DNA from: Flavobacteriaceae bacterium
Lineage (GTDB): Bacteria > Bacteroidota > Bacteroidia > Flavobacteriales > Flavobacteriaceae
NCBI GenBank assembly: GCA_018646605.1
Contig: JABGUL010000002.1
Span: 1-64,000 of the forward strand
Direction of reading: 5' to 3'
Length of the DNA stretch: 64,000 bases
Each line of letters opens with the position of its first letter. Within the stretch, counting starts at the first letter, position 1. Shown here in pieces: positions 42,793 through 52,296 of the stretch. Made by a program: the position numbers and the translations under genes. The notes beneath the pieces are model-generated. The model searched no databases and was not told the DNA's origin. It was given only the letters and a program-made list of their open reading frames with translations.

Positions 42793-43731
42793 ATGAAAGT
42801 AGTTAATGATATTAAAAACTATCGTTCTGACAAAAAATCCATTTTAACGATTGGCACTTTTGACGGAATTCATATTGGGCATCAAAAAATTCTTAAAAGC
42901 CTTGTTGCACAAGCAAAAAAAGAAAATCTACTTGCCAATGTCCTGACTTTTTTTCCACACCCCAGGATGGTTTTACAAAAGGAATCTCAAATTAAACTTA
43001 TTGACACCCTCAAGGAACGAGAAGATTTTCTGAGAAAACTGGGCGTTGATAATCTTATTATTCATCCCTTTTCAGTTGCTTTTTCTAAACTCACAGCGTT
43101 AGAATTTATTCAAAACATTTTGGTGAAACAACTAAAAATCGATTCATTATATATTGGTTATGACCATAGATTTGGTAGAAATCGTGAAGCAACCGTAGAG
43201 GATTTAAAAAGTTATGGTCAGCAATACGATTTTAAAGTTAACATTATTAGCGCTCAGCAAATCGCTACCATTGCGGTTAGTTCTACAAAAATAAGAGAGG
43301 CTATTGCTTTGGGTGATTTTGTCAAAGTTCATCATTTCTTAGGGCGTCCTTTTCAATTGAGGGGAACTGTAACTAAAGGAGAAGGTATTGGAAGAAAATT
43401 GGCCTTCCCAACAGCTAATCTTAATGTCAATATCCCATATAAAATTATACCACCACAAGGCGTTTATCTTGTTTCTATTCTTCTAGAGAAAGGCGTTTTT
43501 TATGGTATGATGAATATTGGAACTCGACCAACCTTAAGTGGCAAAAATGAAAGTATCGAAATTCATATTTTTGACTTTAATGAAGATTTATATGGGAAAA
43601 TGATTACCGTTTGTCTTTATGAAAAAATCAGAGATGAAAGGAAATTCGATTCTCTAGAAGCACTTAAAACACAACTAATAAAAGACAAAAAAAAATGTAA
43701 AAGAACCCTAACAGTAAAAGGGTTGATCTAA
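42793..43731 (+). CDS. ribF: Bifunctional riboflavin kinase/FAD synthetase
   Basis: A 312-residue enzyme converting riboflavin to FMN and FAD. The N-terminal FAD-synthetase domain carries TIGTFDGIHIGHQKI (nucleotidyl-transferase motif) and VSSTKIREAI. The C-terminal riboflavin kinase domain starts near residue 185 with GTVTKGEGIGRKLAFPTANL, containing the PTAN motif. Length is standard. It heads a run of closely spaced plus-strand genes through arsC. No FMN riboswitch was recognised upstream. Confidence 0.96.
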   Translation: MKVVNDIKNYRSDKKSILTIGTFDGIHIGHQKILKSLVAQAKKENLLANVLTFFPHPRMVLQKESQIKLIDTLKEREDFLRKLGVDNLIIHPFSVAFSKLTALEFIQNILVKQLKIDSLYIGYDHRFGRNREATVEDLKSYGQQYDFKVNIISAQQIATIAVSSTKIREAIALGDFVKVHHFLGRPFQLRGTVTKGEGIGRKLAFPTANLNVNIPYKIIPPQGVYLVSILLEKGVFYGMMNIGTRPTLSGKNESIEIHIFDFNEDLYGKMITVCLYEKIRDERKFDSLEALKTQLIKDKKKCKRTLTVKGLI

Positions 43732-43762
43732 AATTACTATATTTTTACACAAAATAATCTCC

Positions 43763-45034
43763 ATGCTCGCACTGCAATTCATTAGAGAAAATAAAGAAGT
43801 CATTCTAAAAGGCTTAGAAAAAAGGAATTTTAAACATCCTGAATTAATTGATGCAATCATTGATTTAGACCAAGAACGTCGCAGCCAGCAAGCGACTTTA
43901 GACCAACATTTGGCTAGAGCTAACCAGTTGGCAAAAGAAATTGGAGGCCTTTTTAAAAGTGGAGAAATTGAAAAAGCAACAGTATTAAAAGAAGAAACAG
44001 CCTCACTAAAAACACAAACTAAAACACTTCAAGAAAAATTACAAGAAACCTCAGATTCACTTTTTGAATTGCGAACTCAAATTCCTAATATACCACACGA
44101 AAGCGTTCCTTCGGGAACAAATGAGGAAGATAATGAAGAGATTTTTAAATCAGGTTCGATTCCCAAGCTGGACGATAAAGCACTTCCTCACTGGGAATTA
44201 GCAAGCAAATATGACCTTATTGATTTTGAATTAGGAAGTAAAATTACTGGAGCGGGCTTTCCTGTATACAAAGGAAAAGGAGCTCGTCTTCAACGCGGTT
44301 TAATAAATTATTTCTTAGATCAAAATACAGCTGCAGGATACAAAGAAATGCAGGTTCCCCATTTAGTAAATGAAGCTTCTGGATTTGGAACAGGTCAACT
44401 TCCAGATAAAGAAGGCCAAATGTATCATGTACAAAATGATGACCTTTATTTAATTCCAACTGCAGAAGTTCCACTAACCAATTTGTATCGTAATACCTTA
44501 CTTGACATCTCTGAACTACCAATTTGTCTAACAGGATACACACCCTGTTTCAGAAGAGAGGCGGGAAGCTATGGTGCCCATGTAAGAGGACTCAATAGAC
44601 TTCATCAATTTGATAAAGTAGAAATTGTTCGTATTGAAGAGCCTAAAAACGCAATGCAAGCTTTAGATCAAATGGTTGAACACGTAAAGTCAATATTAAA
44701 TGCTCTAGAACTTCCTTATCGTATTTTAAGATTGTGTGGAGGAGACATAGGGTTTACTTCTGCTCTGACGTATGATTTTGAAATTTATTCAACAGCACAA
44801 GAACGTTGGTTAGAAATAAGTTCAGTCTCTACATTCAACAGTTTTCAAGCAGAACGCTTGCAATTGAGATACAAAGACAAAACAGGTAATAAACAAAATG
44901 TTCATACCTTAAACGGAAGTTCACTAGCCCTTCCGCGAGTGGTTGCTGGATTATTAGAAAACTGTCAAACTCCCGAAGGCATTATGATTCCAAAAGCGCT
45001 AGTACCTTATACTGGATTTGATAGAATTAACTAA
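43763..45034 (+). CDS. serS: Seryl-tRNA synthetase
   Basis: A 423-residue class II synthetase. The N-terminal tRNA-binding coiled coil spans about residues 28-110. Motif 2 is PCFRREAGSYGAHVRGLNRLHQFDKVE, and motif 3 lies in LNGSSLALPRVVAGLLENCQ. TAEVPLTN is the serine-binding region. Length and domain order are standard. It ends overlapping the DUF4286 start by one base. Confidence 0.98.
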   Translation: MLALQFIRENKEVILKGLEKRNFKHPELIDAIIDLDQERRSQQATLDQHLARANQLAKEIGGLFKSGEIEKATVLKEETASLKTQTKTLQEKLQETSDSLFELRTQIPNIPHESVPSGTNEEDNEEIFKSGSIPKLDDKALPHWELASKYDLIDFELGSKITGAGFPVYKGKGARLQRGLINYFLDQNTAAGYKEMQVPHLVNEASGFGTGQLPDKEGQMYHVQNDDLYLIPTAEVPLTNLYRNTLLDISELPICLTGYTPCFRREAGSYGAHVRGLNRLHQFDKVEIVRIEEPKNAMQALDQMVEHVKSILNALELPYRILRLCGGDIGFTSALTYDFEIYSTAQERWLEISSVSTFNSFQAERLQLRYKDKTGNKQNVHTLNGSSLALPRVVAGLLENCQTPEGIMIPKALVPYTGFDRIN

Positions 45035-45345
45035 TGATTATTTATAATGTTACTTCTCAAGTAGTACCAGAGGTTCTAGAAAATTGGCTTGAATGGATGC
45101 AATCCTATTATATTCCTAAAGTATTATCTACTGAATATTTCAAAGAAGTTACTATTTTAAGGGTGCTTATTGACCAGACAACTGATCCAACCTATGCAGT
45201 GCAGTATAAGGCTAATTCTAAAGAGCTACTTCAACACTACTTAGAAACAGCAGCAAAGGAACACAAGAAGGAAATACAACAAAAATTTGGAACACAGGTT
45301 TTGTCTTTCGAAACGCATTTGGAACAAATAAGTAAACAATCATGA
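45034..45345 (+). CDS. DUF4286 family protein
   Basis: A 103-residue protein typical of DUF4286, a small family frequent in Bacteroidota. The N-terminal [19 protein letters not shown] motif and the central [18 protein letters not shown] are visible. There is no signal peptide. Function is unknown; the ferredoxin-like dimeric pattern is a guess from length and periodicity. It is translationally coupled on both sides (1 base with serS, 4 with rsmA), so it may act in translation or ribosome maturation. Confidence 0.85.
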   Translation: MIIYNVTSQVVPEVLENWLEWMQSYYIPKVLSTEYFKEVTILRVLIDQTTDPTYAVQYKANSKELLQHYLETAAKEHKKEIQQKFGTQVLSFETHLEQISKQS

Positions 45346-46127
45346 AACCTGTTCGTGCAAAAAAAAAATTAGGGCAGCATTTTTTAAATGACCTCAGTAT
45401 TGCTCAAAAAATTGCCGATACATTAGTGTTTGATCATTATAAAAAAGTTCTTGAAATAGGTCCAGGAATGGGAGTGCTTACTCAATTTTTAGTTCCCAAA
45501 ACAAAAAATCTTCACCTTATTGAAATTGATTCTGAATCAGTAAATTATTTAAGAAACAACTATTCTGAAATTGACACGAAGATTACAGAAGGAGACTTTT
45601 TAAAAATAAAATTAAAAAAAATATTTGGAGATCATCCCTTTGCCATCATTGGCAATTTTCCATATAATATTTCGACACAAATTGTTTTTAAGACATTGGA
45701 ATACAGAGAACAAATACCCTTTTTTGTTGGTATGTTTCAAAAAGAAGTAGCCGAAAGAATATGTGAACCTCCTGGTTCAAAAAAATATGGTATCCTCTCT
45801 GTACTTGCCCAGATATTTTATAACACTACTTATTTGTTTTCAGTACCTCCACATGTTTTTAGTCCCCCGCCTAAAGTAGATTCAGCAGTAATGCAAATGG
45901 TGAGAAAAGAAGATTTCAATTTAGATTGTGATGAAGGTCTTCTCTTCAAAATTGTAAAATTAAGTTTCCAACAAAGGCGAAAAACATTACGTAACAGTTT
46001 AAAAACACTGAATCTTCCTGATATATTGAGAGAAGATACTATCTTTGATTTACGGCCAGAGAAGCTCTCTGGTGATGACTTTATCCAACTCACAAAAAGA
46101 ATTGGCCATGGGAACATTTCAAGTTGA
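45342..46127 (+). CDS. rsmA: 16S rRNA adenine dimethyltransferase RsmA (KsgA)
   Basis: A 261-residue methyltransferase that dimethylates two adenines near the 3' end of 16S rRNA. The N-terminal [17 protein letters not shown] is a family signature. The SAM-binding motif I is [15 protein letters not shown], and the catalytic motif IV is G-N-F-P-Y-N-I-S, a normal variant of N-L-P-Y. Length is standard. The start overlaps the DUF4286 stop by 4 bases, and the end overlaps mgtE by 20. Confidence 0.97.
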   Translation: MKPVRAKKKLGQHFLNDLSIAQKIADTLVFDHYKKVLEIGPGMGVLTQFLVPKTKNLHLIEIDSESVNYLRNNYSEIDTKITEGDFLKIKLKKIFGDHPFAIIGNFPYNISTQIVFKTLEYREQIPFFVGMFQKEVAERICEPPGSKKYGILSVLAQIFYNTTYLFSVPPHVFSPPPKVDSAVMQMVRKEDFNLDCDEGLLFKIVKLSFQQRRKTLRNSLKTLNLPDILREDTIFDLRPEKLSGDDFIQLTKRIGHGNISS

Positions 46128-47466
46128 TACACTCTTTTTAGAAGCAATAAAGTCCTTGATAGAACAAGGAGATAACACTGCATTAAATAGAAAATTAAAG
46201 TCAATTCACTATGCCGATATTGCTGAAATCATAGAGTATCTTTCTATTGATGAAGCAACTTACATCATAAAACTTTTAAAAAGTGAAACTACTGCCGATG
46301 CCCTTGCAGAAGTTGATCCCGACACTAGAGAAAGAATTTTAGAAAATCTTTCCGCCAAAGAAATTGCAAAAGAGGTTTCTGAATTGGATTCCGATGACGC
46401 TGCTGACATGATACTTGAATTATCAGAAGCTCGACAGGAAAAAGTCATGTCACAAATCGAAGATGATGAACATGTCAAAGACATTCGTGAACTCTTAAAA
46501 TATGATGAAAATACTGCCGGTGGGCTGATGGCAAAAGAATTAGTGAAGATTGAAGAAGATTTAAGCGTACTAAAGTGTTTAAATGAAATGCGCGCTCAAG
46601 CAGAAAATGTAACGCGCGTTCATTCAATTTACGTTGTAGATCAAAAAAACAGACTTAAAGGGAGACTTTCTTTAAAAGACTTAATTACAGCCAATTCTAA
46701 AGATAAGGTGAAAGATATTTATATCCCAAATGTAGATTTTGTTACAGTAGATCAGAACAATGAAGAAGTCGCAAAGATTATGTCAAAATATGATCTAGAA
46801 GCCATTCCTGTTGTAAACAATAAAAAGGAATTAGTGGGTCGTATTACCATTGATGATATAGTGGATGTGATCAAAGAAGAAGCAGAAAAAGATTATCAAT
46901 TAGCCGCAGGTATTTCAAATGACGTAGAGGCTGATGATACAATTTACGAATTAGTAAAGGCACGACTTCCATGGTTGTTTTTAGGTCTTTTGGGAGGATT
47001 AGGGAGTGTCTTTATTCTTCAAGATTTTGAATCCGTAATGGAGCAGCCTAGGTTACGCAATTTATTTTTTTATACCCCTCTAATCGCTGCCATGGCAGGA
47101 AATGTAGGAGTTCAATCGTCTGCAATTATTGTTCAAGGTTTAGCCAATGATACCGTAAAGGGCTCTCCCTTTAAACGATTGCTTAAAGAAATTGGTCTCA
47201 GCCTAATTAACGGATTTGCATTGGCGCTTGTAATTATTATTTTTGGAATTATTATAAATCAAGAGTTGTTGGTTAGCCTCACCATTGCTGGTTCAATGAT
47301 GCTAGTTATTGTGGTTGCAGCATTAATCGGCACCTTCATACCAATATTATTAGATAAAAAAGGCATCGACCCTGCTATTGCCACAGGACCTTTTATTACT
47401 ACAGCCAATGATATTTTTGGGATTTTCTTGTTTTTCTATATTGCAAAACTTGTATTAGCCTTCTAA
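46108..47466 (+). CDS. mgtE: Magnesium transporter MgtE
   Basis: A 452-residue Mg2+ channel/transporter. The cytoplasmic N domain (about 1-130, with [22 protein letters not shown]) is followed by two CBS domains (about 130-255) that sense Mg2+. Five membrane helices (about 285-450) come last, with the pore-forming A-G-N-V-G-V-Q-S and [10 protein letters not shown] motifs. The ATG at 46108 gives the usual length; an upstream start at 46045 would add 21 residues inside rsmA. The next gene starts at the base after its stop. Confidence 0.96.
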   Translation: MGTFQVDTLFLEAIKSLIEQGDNTALNRKLKSIHYADIAEIIEYLSIDEATYIIKLLKSETTADALAEVDPDTRERILENLSAKEIAKEVSELDSDDAADMILELSEARQEKVMSQIEDDEHVKDIRELLKYDENTAGGLMAKELVKIEEDLSVLKCLNEMRAQAENVTRVHSIYVVDQKNRLKGRLSLKDLITANSKDKVKDIYIPNVDFVTVDQNNEEVAKIMSKYDLEAIPVVNNKKELVGRITIDDIVDVIKEEAEKDYQLAAGISNDVEADDTIYELVKARLPWLFLGLLGGLGSVFILQDFESVMEQPRLRNLFFYTPLIAAMAGNVGVQSSAIIVQGLANDTVKGSPFKRLLKEIGLSLINGFALALVIIIFGIIINQELLVSLTIAGSMMLVIVVAALIGTFIPILLDKKGIDPAIATGPFITTANDIFGIFLFFYIAKLVLAF

Positions 47467-48408
47467 ATGAGTCCATTAAAAATTCTACATGTTGATGAAA
47501 ATCATCCTTTAATGCTAGAAAGATTAGAACGTCTGGGCTATCATAATGATTTAGCTTACACTACTCCTTTAGAGGAAATTTTAAAGACCATCAATACGTA
47601 TGATGGCATGGTAATTCGAAGTCGTTTTCCCATTGACAAAAAATTTATTGATACAGCACAAAACCTTCGCTTTATTGCTCGTGTTGGTGCTGGCCTTGAA
47701 AATATAGATGTAAAATATGCGCAATCAAAAAACATCCACCTAATTGCTGCTCCTGAAGGAAATAGAAATGCAGTTGGAGAACACGCTATTGGCTTGTTGT
47801 TAGGTCTAATGAACAAACTCCGTTTGGGACATCATAGCATTCAGCAAGGAAAATGGCTTAGAGAAGTGCACCGTGGATTTGAGCTAGAAAATAAAAAGGT
47901 TGGTATTATTGGCTATGGAAATACTGGGAAAAACTTTGCGGAAAAATTAAAAGGGTTTAATGTAAAGGTTCTTTGTCATGATATTCTTCCAAATATTGGT
48001 GATGAAAATGCAACTCAAGTGGATCTACAGACTCTTATGGATGAAGTGCAGGTGCTGAGCTTACACATTCCACAAAGTAAGCAAACCGAAAATATGATAA
48101 ATAAAGCCTTCATATCAAAAATGAAATATCCTTTTTGGTTTATTAATACCGCTCGAGGGAAAGCAGTGGTAACCCAAGATTTAGTCGCTGGTCTTCGCTC
48201 TGGAAAAATACTAGGAGCGGGCTTGGATGTTCTGGAATACGAATCAGCATCGTTTCATTCTATATTCAATATAAAAAATCGTCCAGAAGCCCTTGATTTT
48301 TTACTTTCAGCCGACAATGTCCTTCTGAGCCCTCACGTAGGAGGCTGGACAGTAGAAAGTCATCGTAAACTTGCACAAACCATTGTAGATAAAATCAAAG
48401 CATTATGA
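47467..48408 (+). CDS. D-2-hydroxyacid dehydrogenase family protein
   Basis: A 313-residue NAD-dependent dehydrogenase of the phosphoglycerate/D-lactate dehydrogenase family. The Rossmann signature is VGIIGYGNTGKNFAEKL. The catalytic Arg region is FINTARGKAVV and the catalytic His lies in LLSPHVGGWTVES. The order Arg, Glu (VLEYESA), His is intact. It lacks the ACT domain of long SerA enzymes. Phosphoglycerate or another 2-hydroxy/keto acid is possible. It is translationally coupled to the ArsC-like gene (4-base overlap). Confidence 0.9.
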   Translation: MSPLKILHVDENHPLMLERLERLGYHNDLAYTTPLEEILKTINTYDGMVIRSRFPIDKKFIDTAQNLRFIARVGAGLENIDVKYAQSKNIHLIAAPEGNRNAVGEHAIGLLLGLMNKLRLGHHSIQQGKWLREVHRGFELENKKVGIIGYGNTGKNFAEKLKGFNVKVLCHDILPNIGDENATQVDLQTLMDEVQVLSLHIPQSKQTENMINKAFISKMKYPFWFINTARGKAVVTQDLVAGLRSGKILGAGLDVLEYESASFHSIFNIKNRPEALDFLLSADNVLLSPHVGGWTVESHRKLAQTIVDKIKAL

Positions 48409-48836
48409 ATTCAACAAAAAATATTTTAGTACTCTGTACTGGAAATTCATGCAGAAGCCAAATTATGCATGGCTGGCTCAAGTATTTTACTGGAGGAACA
48501 GTAAATATATATTCTGCAGGTATCGAAACACATGGTGTAAATACTAATGCCACTAAAACGATGGCAGAAGAAGGAATTGACTTAAGTAGTCACACCTCAA
48601 ATCATGTAGATGAATACAAAAATATTGATTTTGATTTTATCATTACCGTATGTGACCATGCTGCAGAAAACTGTCCTGTAATTCCATCAAAAAATGCAGT
48701 CCGTATTCATCATAACTTTTCAGATCCTTCAAAACTAAAAGGGTCCGATGATGAAGTAAAAGATGCGTTTAGAGCAACAAGAGAAGAAATTAAATTGTTT
48801 TGTAAAGACTTTGTTAAATCAAATTTAGTAAGATAA
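48405..48836 (+). CDS. ArsC-like low-molecular-weight phosphatase/arsenate reductase
   Basis: A 143-residue protein of the thioredoxin-coupled ArsC/LMW-PTP family. The phosphate-binding loop is C11-T-G-N-S-C-R17. A second cysteine pair, C83 and C90 (TVCDHAAENCP), corresponds to the redox cysteines of S. aureus ArsC (C82, C89), and the general-acid Asp is in FSDPS (Asp107). The redox pair favours arsenate reductase over a plain phosphatase. No other ars gene is nearby. Its stop touches the convergent aspartokinase stop with no gap. Confidence 0.85.
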   Translation: MNSTKNILVLCTGNSCRSQIMHGWLKYFTGGTVNIYSAGIETHGVNTNATKTMAEEGIDLSSHTSNHVDEYKNIDFDFIITVCDHAAENCPVIPSKNAVRIHHNFSDPSKLKGSDDEVKDAFRATREEIKLFCKDFVKSNLVR

Positions 48837-50093
48837 TTACGTTTTAATAATGAACTGTGCAGTCTCACTCGTACGTTGTTCTAACAATATTTGCTTCCCT
48901 TTATTATTAATAAACTGAGAGGCCTTAGAATCAAAATGACGGATGGTGAATAAATCCACTGCTTCTGTAACTTCTACATTAAACCTAGAGCGTAGCACAA
49001 GAACTAATTCTTCCAAACGCTTGTATTTATTATTCACGCAAACAGAAAAACTAATCGCTGAATTTTGGATTAACTCAACCGGCATTTGATATTCATGAAG
49101 TAAACCAAAAATATAACTAATATTTTCTTCAACAATAAATGAAAAATCAATGGAGGACAGCTGTATCAAAACTTGATCTTTTTTAACAATATAGCAAGGA
49201 ATGTGAGGATCTAACGTTTTGCCCTTGGAAACAGAGGTCCCAGCAGCTAGAGGATTTTCAAAAGATTTGACATATAAAGGAATCTCCTTTCGCTGAAGGG
49301 GCTGCAAGGTTTTAGGATGAATTACCGAAGCTCCATAAAAAGCCAACTCAATGGCTTCACGATAAGAAATTTGATTTAGTAATTGGGTATTCTGAAATTC
49401 TCTTGGGTCTCCATTCAACACTCCAGGCACATCTTTCCATATGGTAACTGACTCGGCATTTAAAGCATAACCAAAAATTGCTGCACTATAATCAGAACCT
49501 TCGCGACCTAAAGTTGTAGTGAAATTATTCGAATTACTTCCAATGAAACCTTGCGTGACCACCAAGGATTCATTTCCCCCTTGTAATTGAATGTTGGATT
49601 GAGTCACATCCCAGTTCAAGTTTGCAGAACGATAGTAATCATCTGTTTTGATGCAATTACGAGCATCTAGCCAGAAACTTTCTAATCCTTGATGACGTAG
49701 GAAGTGATGAATAATTTTAGTAGATAAAAGCTCTCCAAAACTAACCACTTGATCATAAACAAAACTGTAGTCTGGAGACTTATTACTCTTTAAAAAAGAA
49801 AGTAATTCTTCAAACAACTCATGAATAACATCAATGATTTCATTTTTTTGATCAGGAAATAAATCCTTTGCAATTTGTAAGTGATATTCTTTAAGGGGTA
49901 AAATACTTGAAGGAGTCTTAGATTTGTCTTGAAAATATTGTTTAATAATATCCTCTAACGCATTTGTGCTTTTGCCCATCGCTGAAACAACCACCAAGGT
50001 ATCCTTGTATCCAATAGTTTTTAAAACATTAACTAAATTTATTACTCCTGCAGCATCTTTGACCGATGCCCCTCCAAACTTAAATACTTTCAT
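48837..50093 (-). CDS. Aspartate kinase
   Basis: A 418-residue monofunctional aspartokinase catalysing the first step of the Asp-family amino acid and diaminopimelate pathway. The nucleotide-binding N-terminus is VFKFGGASVKD; TLGREGSDYSAAIFGYAL and IWKDVPGVLNGDPR are diagnostic. The ATP site is followed by two C-terminal regulatory (ACT-like) regions from about residue 290. Which end product inhibits it cannot be told from sequence. It follows the GNAT gene by 3 bases. Confidence 0.94.
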   Translation of the reverse strand: MKVFKFGGASVKDAAGVINLVNVLKTIGYKDTLVVVSAMGKSTNALEDIIKQYFQDKSKTPSSILPLKEYHLQIAKDLFPDQKNEIIDVIHELFEELLSFLKSNKSPDYSFVYDQVVSFGELLSTKIIHHFLRHQGLESFWLDARNCIKTDDYYRSANLNWDVTQSNIQLQGGNESLVVTQGFIGSNSNNFTTTLGREGSDYSAAIFGYALNAESVTIWKDVPGVLNGDPREFQNTQLLNQISYREAIELAFYGASVIHPKTLQPLQRKEIPLYVKSFENPLAAGTSVSKGKTLDPHIPCYIVKKDQVLIQLSSIDFSFIVEENISYIFGLLHEYQMPVELIQNSAISFSVCVNNKYKRLEELVLVLRSRFNVEVTEAVDLFTIRHFDSKASQFINNKGKQILLEQRTSETAQFIIKT

Positions 50094-50096
50094 GAA

Positions 50097-50579
50097 CTAA
50101 TCCTTTTTTGCTAAATAATTTTTCATCGCCTGAGCATCCATTTGAACGGTATTCCAATCTTGTAATACTTTTGCACCACTATTTTCGTAAAATTTAATTG
50201 CAGGAGTATTCCAATCCAAAACATTCCATTCAATTCGCTGCACACCAGTTTTATGTGCGTGACGAATAAAAGCAGTATACAATTGCGTTCCAAAGCCTTT
50301 CCCTTTAAACTCCTCTGAAACAATCAAGTCTTCCAAATGAAAAGTAGGGCCTTTCCAGGTTGAAAATCTTGGATAAAACAAGGCCATCCCAATTACCTCA
50401 TTTTCAAGTTCAGCAACCAAACATTCAAATAAGGGAGCACCTCCAAAACCATACTTTTCAATGTCTAATTCTACTAAATTCACACTTTCAGGTTCCTTTT
50501 CAAAAAGCGCAAGCTCATTAATTAATGAGATAATCGCCTTACTGTCTGAAGCTATGGCAGGTCTAATTATGGCATTCAT
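50097..50579 (-). CDS. GNAT family N-acetyltransferase
   Basis: A 160-residue acetyltransferase. The acetyl-CoA-binding motif is DLIVSEEFKGKGFGTQLYTA (P-loop KGKGFGT). The C-terminal part, EWNVLDWNTPAIKFYENSGA, matches the diamine-acetyltransferase-like branch of the family, but the substrate is unknown. It is probably cytoplasmic and co-transcribed with aspartokinase. Confidence 0.9.
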   Translation of the reverse strand: MNAIIRPAIASDSKAIISLINELALFEKEPESVNLVELDIEKYGFGGAPLFECLVAELENEVIGMALFYPRFSTWKGPTFHLEDLIVSEEFKGKGFGTQLYTAFIRHAHKTGVQRIEWNVLDWNTPAIKFYENSGAKVLQDWNTVQMDAQAMKNYLAKKD

Positions 50580-50596
50580 TTTTTCTAATTTTATTA

Positions 50597-50604
50597 CAAA
50601 AGTA
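50597..50604 (-). promoter_or_regulatory. -7 element for the GNAT-aspartokinase unit
   Basis: TACTTTTG on the minus strand, 17 bases before the GNAT ATG, matches TAnnTTTG. No -33 TTG at the expected distance. Confidence 0.4.
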
Positions 50605-50671
50605 GGATATGTTCATTGGATCACCGAATCCTGAAACAAATATCACGTTTTGAGTGAATAGTGTTAAAATA

Positions 50672-51448
50672 TTAATGTTTTTGTAACCATGATGTAACTA
50701 CCTCAAAGAAGAAGGTAGGGTTCTCAGCATGTAGCCAATGTCCGGCATTGGGGACTGAAATTTGTTCTGCATTAGGAAAATGATGTTTGATGATAGGTGT
50801 GTCGTTTTCCAAAATATAATCTGAATTTTCACCTTTAACGAAAAGACAAGAATGAATTGATATGTCATTCGGTTGTAGCCCTTCTCCTATTGACTCGTTT
50901 ACATTTTTCAGTACATCTATATTCAATCGAAGACCTAATTTCTCTTTGCTTTCCCAATGTAAATTTTTTAATAAAAAGAGACGTGTCCCAAGGTCTTTAA
51001 CATATTCTGAAAGGGCTTTGTCAGCTTCGTTTCGGGTGCCTATTTGACTGAAATCAAGATGACCAAGTCCATTTAAAATCTGCTGATGATGTGGGCTGTA
51101 TTTTTTAGGGGCAATATCGGCAACAATAAAAGAATGTATGTAATTAGGATACGAACACGCCAAATGCATTACCGTCTTTCCACCCATAGAATGGCCCAAT
51201 ACTCTAACTTTTTCTAATTGATGGTGTGAACAATAATCAACAATATCCTTAGCTAAAATTGGATACGTAAAATCAGAACTCCAAAAGCTTCTCCCATGAT
51301 TACGTTGATCTATTAAATGAACACGATACCCTAAGGATGCCCATTGCTTAGCATGGGATTTCCAATTATCACCCATCCCTAAAAAACCGTGAAGAATTAA
51401 CAAGTCCTTCCCGTAATCACCAATTATATTACTATGAAGAATACTCAA
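50672..51448 (-). CDS. Alpha/beta hydrolase, YbfF-like
   Basis: A 258-residue alpha/beta hydrolase. The nucleophile is Ser87 in VLGHSMGGKT; the oxyanion HGFLGMGDNW and LIDQRNHGRS loops precede it, and a His in NAGHWLHAENP closes the triad. This pattern matches the YbfF esterase/thioesterase branch. TTG at 51448 overlaps the pdxJ stop by 4 bases (TTGA), which suggests coupled translation. The next in-frame ATG would remove the core, so TTG is accepted. Confidence 0.88.
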   Translation of the reverse strand: MSILHSNIIGDYGKDLLILHGFLGMGDNWKSHAKQWASLGYRVHLIDQRNHGRSFWSSDFTYPILAKDIVDYCSHHQLEKVRVLGHSMGGKTVMHLACSYPNYIHSFIVADIAPKKYSPHHQQILNGLGHLDFSQIGTRNEADKALSEYVKDLGTRLFLLKNLHWESKEKLGLRLNIDVLKNVNESIGEGLQPNDISIHSCLFVKGENSDYILENDTPIIKHHFPNAEQISVPNAGHWLHAENPTFFFEVVTSWLQKH

Positions 51449-52161
51449 GAGGATAAACGTTGAAGATACATAGGGATTACATTTTCAAATCCTAAATAAA
51501 GGCTTTCGCAGATTAATGCGTGACCAATTGAGACTTCGAGAAGTCCAGGAATATTTTTAGCAAAAAAAGCTATGTTGTCTAGACTTAAATCATGACCTGC
51601 ATTAATACCTAGCCCTAATAGATTCGCTTTTTTAGCGGCATCAATATATGGCGTAATAGCTTTATTGGGGTCTTGATCGTATCTTGAGGCAAAGGCTTCG
51701 GTGTACAATTCAATCCTGTCTGTACCTATTTCAAATGCACCTTCAACCATCTCAACAATGGGATCCACAAAAACAGACGTTCGAATTCCAGCCTCTTTAA
51801 ACCGTTTAATTATTGGAGTTAAAAAATCTTTATTTGTTAACGTATCCCAACCTGCATTTGATGTCAAAACATCATTCCCATCAGGAACTAAAGTAACTTG
51901 AGTAGGTCTGATTTCAAGAACCATCTCAATAAATTCTGGTATGGGATTCCCTTCAATATTAAATTCAGTGGTAACAACATTAGGAAGGGCAAATGCATCT
52001 TCAAATCGTATATGACGCTGATCGGGGCGTGGATGAATGGTAATTCCTTGCGCTCCATATCGTTGTAAATCCTTTGTAACCTCAAGCAAATTTGGAACAT
52101 TACCTCCTCGTGCATTGCGAAGGGTCGCTACTTTGTTAATGTTAACGCTAAGTGAAACCAT
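51445..52161 (-). CDS. pdxJ: Pyridoxine 5'-phosphate synthase
   Basis: A 238-residue TIM-barrel enzyme for the last step of DXP-dependent vitamin B6 synthesis. Visible hallmarks are VNINKVATLRNARGGNVP (substrate binding), TIHPRPDQRHI (catalytic His region), NIEGNP, and LGINAGHDLSLDN (phosphate loop). Length is standard. It is the first gene of a unit with the hydrolase and is divergent from nadK with a 135-base gap. Confidence 0.97.
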   Translation of the reverse strand: MVSLSVNINKVATLRNARGGNVPNLLEVTKDLQRYGAQGITIHPRPDQRHIRFEDAFALPNVVTTEFNIEGNPIPEFIEMVLEIRPTQVTLVPDGNDVLTSNAGWDTLTNKDFLTPIIKRFKEAGIRTSVFVDPIVEMVEGAFEIGTDRIELYTEAFASRYDQDPNKAITPYIDAAKKANLLGLGINAGHDLSLDNIAFFAKNIPGLLEVSIGHALICESLYLGFENVIPMYLQRLSS

Positions 52162-52263
52162 TATTTTTTTTGTAAAAATAAGGACTTCAATGGGGACTTT
52201 GAAAAAAAGAGGAGTTATTTATTGGCTTCAATAGTTTTTGAGCTTGCTAATCACGATTCTTTC

Positions 52264-52271
52264 TACTTTTG
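52264..52271 (+). promoter_or_regulatory. -7 element for nadK
   Basis: TACTTTTG matches TAnnTTTG 26 bases before the nadK ATG. TTG triplets lie 17 and 23 bases upstream, neither at the ideal 19-20. Confidence 0.4.
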
Positions 52272-52296
52272 TACCTTTACCACAAGTAAATTAGTT

